Assembly: GCA_030594665.1 (NCBI GenBank)
Contig: JAUVET010000106.1
Span: 1 to 5,968, forward strand
From: Methanosarcinaceae archaeon
GTDB lineage: Archaea > Halobacteriota > Methanosarcinia > Methanosarcinales > Methanosarcinaceae
Direction: 5' to 3'
Length of the DNA: 5,968 bases
Shown here piece by piece: positions 1 to 5,501 of this stretch. The position numbers were made by a program, and so were the translations under genes. The first letter of the stretch is position 1. The number at the start of each line of letters is the position of its first letter. The notes under the pieces were generated by a model. The model searched no databases. It was not told the DNA's origin and worked only from the letters and a program-made list of their open reading frames with translations.

Positions 1-2
1 GC

Positions 3-1007
3 ATTCCCGAAAATATCAAATCCTGCGCCCAACTTGAAAATGTGTTCACACTTCGGACATTATCTGATGGTATCAAAATCCAAAATGCGTTCAAAAACAC
101 TGGAAACCTGGTGATCATGGGCGGAGGTGCAATAGGTGTTGAAGTTGCAGCCTCTGCTGCAAAACGCAAGATCAAGACAATACTGATCAACCGTAATTAT
201 TCGCTCTTCTCAAGCAATATTGATCCGGATATGGCTGAGATCGTCAGGGCACACCTTAAAGTAATGGGCATAGGGATCATAACCGATACCATACCGGAAT
301 CAATAAACGGCACCACAAAAGTTGAATCCGTCACCATTGATGGTATGGACATACCGGCTGATACTGTAATAATCTCCACAGGCGTGGTGCCGGAAACATC
401 CCTTGCACAAAATACAGGTATTGAGATCGGAAAAAGCGGAGGCATCATTGTAAACAAACACCTGCAAGCAAAAGTTGGAGATGAATTCAACCCGGATGTG
501 TTCCCAGGAGGCGAATGTGCACAGGTTCATAACCTTATAACAGGTGAACCTTTTGTAAGCCAACTTGGAAGCACAGCGCGGCGGATGGCTGCCGTGATCG
601 GTGATAACCTGTGCGGTAAACTTTCAATATTCGGTCAAATAACAAACCCATGGGTTTGCATTGCCGGAGATATCCAGATAGGTGCAGTAGGTCTTACAAG
701 CCATGATGCAATGAGAAATAATCGAAAAGTTGTAACCGGATTTTCAAAAGGTTTGACACGCGCCGGTTATTATCCAGATGGGAGTCAAATATTTATCAAA
801 CTGATATTCAGTGACAGGTATCTGGTAGGTGCACAGGTAATTGCCGGCGAAGGAGTAAAAGAACGCATCGACAGCATGGCATTCGCAATTAAAAAAGAGA
901 CAACCATCAATGAAATACTGGAAATGGAAACATGCTATGCTCCCCCGGTATCAATGCTGGTCGACCCGCTCATGTATGCGATTGAAGATGCACATAAGAA
1001 AATGTAG
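3..1007 (+). CDS. CoA-disulfide reductase / NADH oxidase family flavoprotein (5'-partial)
   Basis: FAD- and NAD(P)H-dependent disulfide reductase-fold enzyme. Family members reduce CoA disulfide or polysulfide, or oxidise NADH with O2, in the cytoplasm. The frame is open from the window edge (IPENIKSCAQLENVFTLRTL), so the true start lies upstream. About 334 residues are visible of roughly 440-460 usual. The missing part holds the FAD-binding N-terminus and the redox cysteine that separates CoA-disulfide reductase from other members, so the exact activity is undecided. Visible: NAD(P)H-binding GGGAIGVE at visible residues 40-47, the STGVVPE motif near 125-131, the second FAD motif VFPGGECAQ at 166-174 followed by VHNLITGEP, QLGSTARR, and a C-terminal dimerisation domain with ETCYAPPVS near the end. 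The usual AAGDCAE motif reads PGGECAQ here, so the FAD-contacting Asp is Glu. The stop codon overlaps the ribosome binding site of rtcA, which suggests co-transcription. Family is confident, substrate is not. Confidence 0.9.
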   Translation: MPENIKSCAQLENVFTLRTLSDGIKIQNAFKNTGNLVIMGGGAIGVEVAASAAKRKIKTILINRNYSLFSSNIDPDMAEIVRAHLKVMGIGIITDTIPESINGTTKVESVTIDGMDIPADTVIISTGVVPETSLAQNTGIEIGKSGGIIVNKHLQAKVGDEFNPDVFPGGECAQVHNLITGEPFVSQLGSTARRMAAVIGDNLCGKLSIFGQITNPWVCIAGDIQIGAVGLTSHDAMRNNRKVVTGFSKGLTRAGYYPDGSQIFIKLIFSDRYLVGAQVIAGEGVKERIDSMAFAIKKETTINEILEMETCYAPPVSMLVDPLMYAIEDAHKKM

Positions 1008-1012
1008 GAGAT
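1006..1012 (+). promoter_or_regulatory. Shine-Dalgarno site deciding the rtcA start
   Basis: AGGAGAT overlaps the TAG stop of the upstream gene. It lies 8 nt (counted from AGGAG) before the ATT at 1019, a normal spacing. The only nearby ATG (1011) is out of frame and reaches a stop after six codons. The site therefore supports initiation at ATT 1019, or at ATC 1016 or 1022, rather than at the internal GTG 1076. Confidence 0.7.
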
Positions 1013-1018
1013 GGGATC

Positions 1019-2062
1019 ATTATCGAGATAGACGGTTCATACGGAGAAGGCGGCGGGCAGATCGTCAGGACTGCTGTGTCCCTGTCTGCCGTAACAGGGG
1101 AAAACGTCAGGGTTGCCAATATTAGAAAGAACCGACCCAACCCCGGGTTAAAGGCACAACACGTAAAAGCGATAGAGACGGCTGCCCTGCTGTGTGATGC
1201 AAATGTTGCGGGACTTTCAATTGGCTCGACCGATATCACGTTCTCTCCACTGGAACTTAAAGGGGGTAAATACGATATTGACATTGGAACCGCAGGTAGT
1301 ATCTCGCTTCTTCTCCAATGTGTCATGCCTGTTGCAGTTTGTGCATCTGACGATATTGAACTGACCATTACCGGAGGCACGGATGTAGCATGGTCCCCGC
1401 CTACCGATTACTTAAAACATGTAACCTCCCGCGCACTGTCAAAGATGGGGTATAAGTGTGACATCGACCTGCTTACACGCGGATATTATCCAAAAGGGGG
1501 CGGGCGTGTACGTGCACATCTTAAACCTTCCGGACTCAAAGGTTTTGATTTCACGGCAAAATCCCGTGAGGATAAAAGAAAGATATACGGCATATCCCAT
1601 TGCGCAAACCTGCCCGAACATGTCGCAGAGCGGCAGGCGGATTCGGCTACTGAGTTGATCATGGATGCGGGATACGAGTGTGACATCACTACCGAATGTG
1701 TGGCATGTCGCTCAACAGGCAGCGGGATTGGTCTATGGCACGATCTAATTGGTGCAAACGCACTTGGGAAACGTGGGTTGCCTGCCGAAAAAGTTGGAAG
1801 GAATGCCGCAAGGGAAATGATCGAAGAACTGCGTTCCGGTGCTTGTGTTGATGTACATCTTTCTGACCAGTTGATCCCATACATGGGACTTTGCAGATCC
1901 GGGTTTGGATCTTATACCGTGCGGGAACTGTCACAGCATACACTAACAAACATCTGGGTGACTGAACAATTCCTTGATGTGAAGTTTGATGTTAAAAAAA
2001 TAGTTGACCTTGATCTTGATCAGGGATTTGGATCCGGTCTCGTAGAAGTGTCTGTCAGATAA
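1019..2062 (+). CDS. rtcA: RNA 3'-terminal phosphate cyclase RtcA, apparent ATT start
   Basis: RtcA converts an RNA 3'-phosphate to a 2',3'-cyclic phosphate using ATP, through a covalent enzyme-His-AMP intermediate. It acts in cytoplasmic RNA end repair and processing. From ATT 1019 the product is 347 aa, the normal length for the family. It begins (M)IEIDGSYGEGGGQ, the conserved RtcA N-terminus, with GEGGGQ at residues 9-14. Later come KPTN-like NPGLKAQH, GTAGS and WSPPTDY, then KGGGRVRAHL. ELSQHTLTNIWVTEQFL near the C-terminus carries His307, matching the adenylated histidine of the family (His309 in E. coli). No ATG, GTG or TTG lies in frame between the upstream stop (995-997) and GTG 1076. 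Starting at 1076 would delete the GEGGGQ motif. ATT aligns exactly with the usual Met and is well spaced from AGGAG. The gene lies 11 nt after the flavoprotein gene, probably in the same operon, and converges on kptA. Confidence 0.93.
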   Translation: MIEIDGSYGEGGGQIVRTAVSLSAVTGENVRVANIRKNRPNPGLKAQHVKAIETAALLCDANVAGLSIGSTDITFSPLELKGGKYDIDIGTAGSISLLLQCVMPVAVCASDDIELTITGGTDVAWSPPTDYLKHVTSRALSKMGYKCDIDLLTRGYYPKGGGRVRAHLKPSGLKGFDFTAKSREDKRKIYGISHCANLPEHVAERQADSATELIMDAGYECDITTECVACRSTGSGIGLWHDLIGANALGKRGLPAEKVGRNAAREMIEELRSGACVDVHLSDQLIPYMGLCRSGFGSYTVRELSQHTLTNIWVTEQFLDVKFDVKKIVDLDLDQGFGSGLVEVSVR

Positions 2063-2081
2063 CAGAATATCTCTTGCCTCT

Positions 2082-2705
2082 TCATTCCTCTACAACACTC
2101 AGGTATCCAGGTGGTACTTCATCTGTCAGGACAATGTCATCATTTACAGCCATGAAAAAGAAACCATCCTGCTGTGCAGTTTCTGCATCAATTTCAATGA
2201 CAACCGGAATTTCAGTATGAACCGATGCGGCTTCATTGGCTTTGCGATATGAAGTGCTAAGATGCACATAGCGCTGGCGTATTGGTGCAATACCATTTTC
2301 CAAAAGCATATCAGCCTCTTCCAGACTGACACCATAATAAAGATATGCAAATTCATTGCCCGGATAATCCAGTTCAACGTTTACGGAATGACCGTATCTT
2401 GCCCTGATGCGCGAGCCTTCTGCCTCATATCTTCTTTTTATATCAGATTCTATAAGAGCGACCAGACGTTCTTCTGTTGCCCACCTGTATCGACTTTCCA
2501 TAATATCACACAGAAGATCAAGGTCAACCCAACCCTGTTGATCCATTTCAAGACCTACATCTTCAGGGAAATGCCGGAGCGCACCGGAAATAAATCTTCC
2601 AAGTCTCTCCTCGCGGTCATCATCCAGCACATACCTGCCGTTTTCTCCACATTCGGGACATTCGTAACCCCTGAAGTATCCATGCTCATTACATTTGCGA
2701 ATCAT
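2082..2705 (-). CDS. kptA: RNA 2'-phosphotransferase KptA/Tpt1 with N-terminal zinc ribbon
   Basis: Tpt1/KptA enzymes move an internal RNA 2'-phosphate to NAD+, giving ADP-ribose 1'',2''-cyclic phosphate and nicotinamide. Some homologues also ADP-ribosylate nucleic acid 5'-phosphates. The protein is 207 aa from ATG 2705. A zinc ribbon comes first (Cys5, His8, Cys16, Cys19). The Tpt1 N-lobe holds ALRHFPEDVGL with Arg44-His45, and GWVDLDLL at 58-65. RIRARYGHS at 99-107 carries Arg101. The NAD-binding lobe has LYYGVS (122-127), RQRYVHLS (143-150) and IPVVIEID (166-173). Arg-His-Arg of the expected tetrad is present, but the place of the fourth Arg seems to be Ser161 (EAASVHTE). The usual LYHGT motif has Tyr124 for His. 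A longer frame to GTG 2810 runs into the upstream palindromic element and adds 35 low-complexity residues. I reject it because a TATA-like box sits just before ATG 2705. Convergent with rtcA, 19 bp apart. Confidence 0.9.
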   Translation of the reverse strand: MIRKCNEHGYFRGYECPECGENGRYVLDDDREERLGRFISGALRHFPEDVGLEMDQQGWVDLDLLCDIMESRYRWATEERLVALIESDIKRRYEAEGSRIRARYGHSVNVELDYPGNEFAYLYYGVSLEEADMLLENGIAPIRQRYVHLSTSYRKANEAASVHTEIPVVIEIDAETAQQDGFFFMAVNDDIVLTDEVPPGYLSVVEE

Positions 2706-2733
2706 GATATCTGGTTTCAGTTGTTTTTTATTG

Positions 2734-2745
2734 TTAATATATCTT
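2734..2745 (-). promoter_or_regulatory. TATA-like box for kptA
   Basis: Read on the minus strand this is AAGATATATTAA, centred about 35 nt before the ATG at 2705. A start site about 25 nt downstream would give a leader of roughly 8-10 nt, typical of archaeal mRNAs. No strong Shine-Dalgarno is visible. The box lies outside the palindromic element, whose edge is about 12 bp further upstream. Inferred from sequence only. Confidence 0.45.
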
Positions 2746-2757
2746 GTTAACGAGGAT

Positions 2758-2965
2758 TTGAGACTTTTTATTATATTCTGGATTAAATGAATCATGGCAA
2801 AAAAAATCACCGCAGAGGACGCAGAGGACGCAGAGGACGCAGAGAGCGCAGAGTTGCCAATGTGAGATCCTCTGCGTACTCAGCGTGCTCTGCGGTGAAT
2901 TATTTCCCATATTCATTGGGATAACTGGATTTTGGAACTGTGCCCAGAAGATAATAAAAAGTCTT
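2758..2965. repeat. Long imperfect palindromic element, MITE-like, between kptA and MFS gene
   Basis: The two halves are inverted copies of each other. Outer ends: 2761-2781 pairs with 2944-2964 at 20 of 21 positions (AGACTTTTTATTAT, then one mismatch, then TTCTGG). Middle: AATGAAT plus ATGG at 2786-2797 matches the complement of 2907-2917, and an A-rich stretch follows on each arm. Inner: TCACCGCAGAG at 2807-2817 is an exact inverted match to 2888-2898. The core is 9-bp tandem units built on CGCAGAGGA. The right arm has about 22 extra bases (2918-2943). The hexamer GAGGAT flanks both ends (2752-2757 and 2966-2971), resembling a target-site duplication. No protein is encoded. From general knowledge, CGCAGAG-rich repeats recur in many prokaryotic genomes. 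That this one is mobile is inference. Confidence 0.7.
2811..2853. repeat. Tandem 9-bp repeat, about 4.8 units
   Basis: Three exact copies of CGCAGAGGA (2811-2837) are followed by CGCAGAGAG and a partial CGCAGAG. The right arm of the palindrome (2869-2894) carries degenerate inverted copies: its complement reads CGCAGAGCA, CGCTGAGTA, CGCAGAGG. The array is a multiple of three, so a frame through it reads as a Cys-Leu/Val repeat. That frame is not a gene. The GC-rich tract stands out from its AT-rich surroundings. Confidence 0.9.
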
Positions 2966-2999
2966 GAGGATCTCTATCAAAATCATCAATCGAAATTTC

Positions 3000-3016
3000 T
3001 GCACTTTTGTAGTGCA
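3000..3016 (-). terminator. Possible hairpin downstream of the MFS gene
   Basis: TGCACT and AGTGCA form a perfect 6-bp stem with a 5-nt loop, starting 12 nt after the MFS stop codon. A second 10-bp palindrome, GCAATATTGC (3014-3023), overlaps it. On the minus strand the following bases are only moderately U-rich (GAAATTTCGATTGATTTTG). This could be a weak terminator or an mRNA 3'-end structure. Archaeal termination depends mainly on U-tracts, so confidence is low. Confidence 0.3.
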
Positions 3017-3027
3017 ATATTGCAAAA

Positions 3028-4125
3028 TTATTTACTTCGGGTAGATCCGGGAGTTGACACGGATCTCGTTTTGTCAAATACCTTGAAAATAACAAAACTT
3101 ATCAGCGAAACACCTGATGCACCAATAAACACTGCCTCGAACCCATGAATTTGGGCTAATATCCCTCCCGTGAGTGCACCCACGACCCCTGCACCACCGA
3201 TCATTGAATTAAGAAGACCTGCGGCAGTTGCCTTGTCGATGTTACGCTCAACAAGCAGTTGGTTTGAACCTACATAGAGGAAAGACCATGAACATGCTAC
3301 AATGATCATTCCCGGGATGACTAAAAAGTAATTCGGGACAATAGCGTAACTTGCGAACGCGAATGCAGAAAGAAGGTGACCCCGGACAATGAGCCGTTCG
3401 TTACTAAATCCATCAAGCCGGCGCATTATCAAAAACTGTACTGCCGGGTTGATCGCATAGATGGTACCGATCCAGAATGTGCTTGCCCCGAGTGATGTAA
3501 GATAGAGCGGAAATATTGTCCATACAGCTACCGCACCACTATGGCGTACAAAAAATGACAGGTATGTGCCAATGTTTCTTGTGAATGTGTCAATTGAAAA
3601 ATATGAAACATGGATATTGGGTCTTTCGATATCTTCCATCCGCATGGCATTGAACAATGCAAAGCAGTAGAAAAGTGAGGATAAAGCAAACAGGTAGATG
3701 ATATTCCCGATAAGTGCTGCAAGCAGGTATCCTGCCATCCAGCCAAGTGCCCCCAATGAACTGAACTTGCCTATGCTGCGCTTTTGGTAATGCACATAGG
3801 CAATAAGGGCAGCAGGATACATTCCTACGCTGAATCCTGCAAGCCCCCTGGTAATCGCAAGTGATAAAGGATCGTATGCAAATACCTGCAAGAAGAATGC
3901 TATTGCCGATACTGCCATACCCAGTATTACAACGCTCCTTAGACGATGTATATCTGCCACTTTGCCGAATATGAAAGATGAAATGAATGATGCTGCACTG
4001 AATATCGCACTGATCAATCCGATCTCAAAGTATGTGGCTCCAAGGGACTCCGCAAAGATGGGGATGAAAATGATGCTCATCATGTAAGATGAGTTTGTCA
4101 GGAACTGGATCGTGTTAAGCTTCAC
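3028..4125 (-). CDS. Major facilitator superfamily permease (12 TM)
   Basis: Inner-membrane secondary transporter, 365 aa, with an almost wholly hydrophobic sequence. About twelve helices can be placed, roughly at residues 8-28, 33-54, 64-83, 88-111, 122-140, 141-161, 197-213, 217-234, 246-263, 265-285, 300-324 and 331-350. The MFS motif A appears between helices 2 and 3 as FGKVADIHRLR (53-63), with Gly54, Asp58 and Arg61/Arg63. A charged loop at about 162-185 separates the two six-helix halves. The substrate cannot be read from the sequence. Single-component drug or metabolite efflux is common for such 360-400 aa archaeal proteins. The start is GTG 4125, because the residues right after it lead straight into helix 1. 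No clear Shine-Dalgarno precedes it. A weak A/T-rich box lies about 20-28 nt upstream. The C-terminal tail (STPGSTRSK) is short and polar. It shares its strand with kptA but is separated from it by the palindromic element. Confidence 0.88.
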   Translation of the reverse strand: MKLNTIQFLTNSSYMMSIIFIPIFAESLGATYFEIGLISAIFSAASFISSFIFGKVADIHRLRSVVILGMAVSAIAFFLQVFAYDPLSLAITRGLAGFSVGMYPAALIAYVHYQKRSIGKFSSLGALGWMAGYLLAALIGNIIYLFALSSLFYCFALFNAMRMEDIERPNIHVSYFSIDTFTRNIGTYLSFFVRHSGAVAVWTIFPLYLTSLGASTFWIGTIYAINPAVQFLIMRRLDGFSNERLIVRGHLLSAFAFASYAIVPNYFLVIPGMIIVACSWSFLYVGSNQLLVERNIDKATAAGLLNSMIGGAGVVGALTGGILAQIHGFEAVFIGASGVSLISFVIFKVFDKTRSVSTPGSTRSK

Positions 4126-4285
4126 CGGTTAAATAAGTGGTTATCTTTATTTCAAATTGTTGGGGTAAAAGTATGTTCCCGTTTTCCGTGACGATTGAGA
4201 GGATGGGTTTAGATGGTGATAAAACCAATTTGTCCGAAGATATGTGGTGTATATTCCGGAAACATCACTTACTCCCAGGTTTATC

Positions 4286-4297
4286 ATGATTAATCAT
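4286..4297. promoter_or_regulatory. Perfect 12-bp palindrome, possible operator
   Basis: ATGATTAATCAT is perfectly self-complementary and ends 9 bp before the TATA-like tract at 4307. That is a plausible position for a dimeric helix-turn-helix regulator. Function is inferred from position and symmetry only. Confidence 0.35.
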
Positions 4298-4306
4298 AAG
4301 CAACAG

Positions 4307-4323
4307 ATATAAAAATATATATA
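4307..4323 (+). promoter_or_regulatory. Strong TATA-like tract
   Basis: ATATAAAAATATATATA is the longest uninterrupted TATA-like run in the window. On the plus strand it predicts a start near 4340-4345. That would give the UPF0058 mRNA a leader of about 140 nt containing the 16-bp direct repeats, or drive a short non-coding transcript. The tract is nearly symmetric, so orientation is uncertain. Confidence 0.4.
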
Positions 4324-4378
4324 CTATTAGTAGGAGAGAGCCTGCCGCCAACAATGGTTTTATTCCAGTTTTGATAGT

Positions 4379-4424
4379 AATTATATGTTAGCTATAATAA
4401 TTAGGCTAAATTATATGTTAGCTA
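4379..4424. repeat. 16-bp direct repeat, two copies 30 bp apart
   Basis: AATTATATGTTAGCTA occurs exactly at 4379-4394 and at 4409-4424. The start-to-start distance is 30 bp, close to three helical turns, so bound proteins would lie on about the same DNA face. The second copy runs into TTAGCTAA (4418-4425), an 8-bp palindrome. GGCTA also recurs just after each copy. Likely a regulatory site for the UPF0058 gene. Confidence 0.6.
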
Positions 4425-4440
4425 ATTTGGCTAGGCATGT

Positions 4441-4465
4441 ATAAGTTATAAATTGTTATATATTT
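4441..4465 (+). promoter_or_regulatory. Proximal promoter candidate for the UPF0058 gene
   Basis: ATAAGTTATAAA (4441-4452) and TTATATAT (near 4456-4463) are both TATA-like. The first would place a start near 4474 with a leader of about 10 nt containing AGGT (4472-4475), a weak Shine-Dalgarno 8 nt before ATG 4484. The second would give a leaderless mRNA. Confidence 0.4.
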
Positions 4466-4483
4466 CAGGGTAGGTTGGTAATT

Positions 4484-4768
4484 ATGCACAAAGATGAATT
4501 AATTCAGCTACACACATTGATGGCACAGATTAAGAAACACTTTGAATGCGACGAATCCAGTTGCGATTTTGACGAATATCACTCATTGTCTATAAGTCCT
4601 GTACATATCCATCGCAGTAAGGCAGAACACAAACATGCGATCTTTGTTCTTGGAAACGAACTTGCTTCTATAATATCTGATGATGAATACTCAGGTATTG
4701 GAAGAACATCTGCAAGGATGCATGAACTTGCATCACGCGCCGGTTCTGAAATTGTACATAGCAACTAA
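4484..4768 (+). CDS. UPF0058 family protein, His-rich small archaeal protein
   Basis: A 94-aa soluble protein whose opening MHKDELIQLHTLMAQIKK is characteristic of the archaeal UPF0058 family (Pfam PF01893). The biochemical role of this family is not established. The N-terminal helix is followed by an acidic Cys/His stretch (His19, Cys22, Cys27, His33) and then HIHRSKAEHKHAIFVLG, with His41, His43, His49 and His51. That spacing could bind a metal ion, but this is inference. The C-terminal half (SARMHELASRAGSE) looks helical. I chose ATG 4484 over TTG 4475 because it matches the family N-terminus. Length is normal for the family. It converges on the GNAT gene, and the two coding regions share 4765-4768, so their transcripts must overlap. 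Upstream lie direct repeats and two TATA-like sites, suggesting controlled expression. Confidence 0.88.
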   Translation: MHKDELIQLHTLMAQIKKHFECDESSCDFDEYHSLSISPVHIHRSKAEHKHAIFVLGNELASIISDDEYSGIGRTSARMHELASRAGSEIVHSN

Positions 4769-5292
4769 ATAGAACCCGGAATCTTGAAAGCAGGTCCATT
4801 TCTGATGGGGATGACCTGTTTTTGCAATGGATTATCCAAAGCATACAATAAACATTGTGGAGATGTTCGTATCTTCATGATAATTCCATCTTCCCCATCA
4901 AAATAATATTTTTTTTCAATCCAGCAAGGCACGAATCCAACTCGCTGGTACAACTTTTGTGCGCGCACGTTGCTTATACGAACTTCAAGGCCGGCATACT
5001 GGATTGAGTTTTCATTAAAGATCTTCAATATGGCATGGACAAGCTGGGTTCCAATACCACGACTTTTGTATTCATCTTTGACAGCAAGTGCGAATATGCG
5101 TCCTTCGTTCTCATTTAGTTGGTATCCCACCACAAAGCCAACAATTTCATCGTTTTTTACGGCTACCAGAAATCCGTTCATATTCATTTCATAGAAATTG
5201 ATGTAAACAAAAGTATCGTGGTCACTAAAAGCCTCTTGTTCAATTAAAAAGACCTCTTCAAAATCATCTGGAACAAAGCGTCGTATGTTCAT
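4765..5292 (-). CDS. GNAT N-acetyltransferase, RimI-like, with C-terminal extension
   Basis: Cytoplasmic acetyl-CoA-dependent N-acetyltransferase of 175 aa. Best match by motif is the archaeal RimI group, which acetylates protein N-termini. Motifs in order: IRRFVPDDFEEVFLIEQEAF at the N-terminus, FLVAVKNDEIVGFVVGY (41-57), GRIFALAVKDEYKSRGIG (64-81) with the acetyl-CoA-binding RGIG at 78-81, and LEVRISNVRAQKLYQRVGF (102-120). Glu103 and Tyr115 sit where RimI enzymes have their proposed catalytic base and acid. KKYYFDGEDGIIMK (127-140) is the usual end of archaeal RimI proteins. About 35 further residues (141-175) follow with no recognised motif, making it longer than the usual 150 or so. ATG 5292 is preferred to TTG 5295, one codon earlier. 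No clear Shine-Dalgarno is present. A TAATACT/AGTATTA dyad lies just upstream. The stop overlaps the end of the UPF0058 gene. Confidence 0.88.
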   Translation of the reverse strand: MNIRRFVPDDFEEVFLIEQEAFSDHDTFVYINFYEMNMNGFLVAVKNDEIVGFVVGYQLNENEGRIFALAVKDEYKSRGIGTQLVHAILKIFNENSIQYAGLEVRISNVRAQKLYQRVGFVPCWIEKKYYFDGEDGIIMKIRTSPQCLLYALDNPLQKQVIPIRNGPAFKIPGSI

Positions 5293-5311
5293 CAATGATA
5301 TGTTACGTCAC

Positions 5312-5339
5312 TAATACTAAAAAAGAATATTGAGTATTA
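5312..5339 (-). promoter_or_regulatory. Inverted repeat in the GNAT promoter region
   Basis: TAATACT (5312-5318) and AGTATTA (5333-5339) form a 7-bp dyad with a 14-bp spacer, 20-47 bp before the ATG. On the minus strand the distal arm falls within TTTAATACTC, a TATA-like candidate, so a bound regulator could block the promoter. The spacing is unusual and the sequence is AT-rich, so chance is possible. Confidence 0.3.
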
Positions 5340-5501
5340 AATCTAATAGACTTTTTATTTTTTTCGAGAATTGTGTTTTCTTAGTAATATTAGTTGAAAT
5401 GTTTCGGGTTTTGCCATTTTCCCGACAGTCTCATTTTCTGGAATATCACAAATTGTAATCAAATCACGTGTAAATTTGCGTTTCTTTGAAAGTCAAGTCA
5501 G

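Larger units (their letters stand above)
4126..4483. other. AT-rich divergent intergenic region
   Basis: A 358-bp gap between the divergently read MFS and UPF0058 genes. It holds a 12-bp palindrome (4286-4297), a TATA-like tract (4307-4323), two copies of a 16-bp direct repeat (4379-4394, 4409-4424) and a second TATA-like stretch close to the UPF0058 start. An open frame of 38 codons (4173-4289, plus strand) exists but has no recognisable motif. A six-codon frame (ATG 4354 to TGA 4374) is too short to judge. No tRNA or box C/D RNA pattern was seen. Confidence 0.6.

Noticed and set aside
970..1380. Minus-strand frame of 136 codons opposite rtcA
   Set aside because: Antisense shadow of rtcA. 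The Ser/Pro-rich translation matches no family I know.
1486..1884. Minus-strand frame of 132 codons inside rtcA
   Set aside because: Antisense shadow of conserved RtcA sequence.
2262..2750. Plus-strand frame of 162 codons opposite kptA
   Set aside because: Antisense shadow of a well-supported gene, with no recognisable domain.
2706..2810. N-terminal extension of KptA to GTG 2810
   Set aside because: It starts inside the repeat core, is rich in Ile/Lys/Asn, precedes the zinc ribbon with no motif, and would run through the TATA-like box.
2811..2899. CRISPR array
   Set aside because: Units are 9 bp and contiguous with no spacers, and are arranged as an inverted repeat. No cas genes are nearby.
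2734..2916. Minus-strand frame of 60 codons with a Cys-Leu-Cys-Val repeat
   Set aside because: The Cys-rich pattern is just the translation of the 9-bp tandem DNA repeat. The frame spans the palindromic element and the kptA promoter and has no family resemblance.
2885..3148. Plus-strand frame of 87 codons between kptA and the MFS gene
   Set aside because: Begins in the palindromic element and ends inside the MFS gene on the opposite strand, with no recognisable motif.
5404..5425. TCGGG/CCCGA hairpin as a terminator
   Set aside because: Only a 5-bp stem with a 12-nt loop and no immediate U-tract on the minus strand. The U-rich tract at 5502-5520 is a better candidate.
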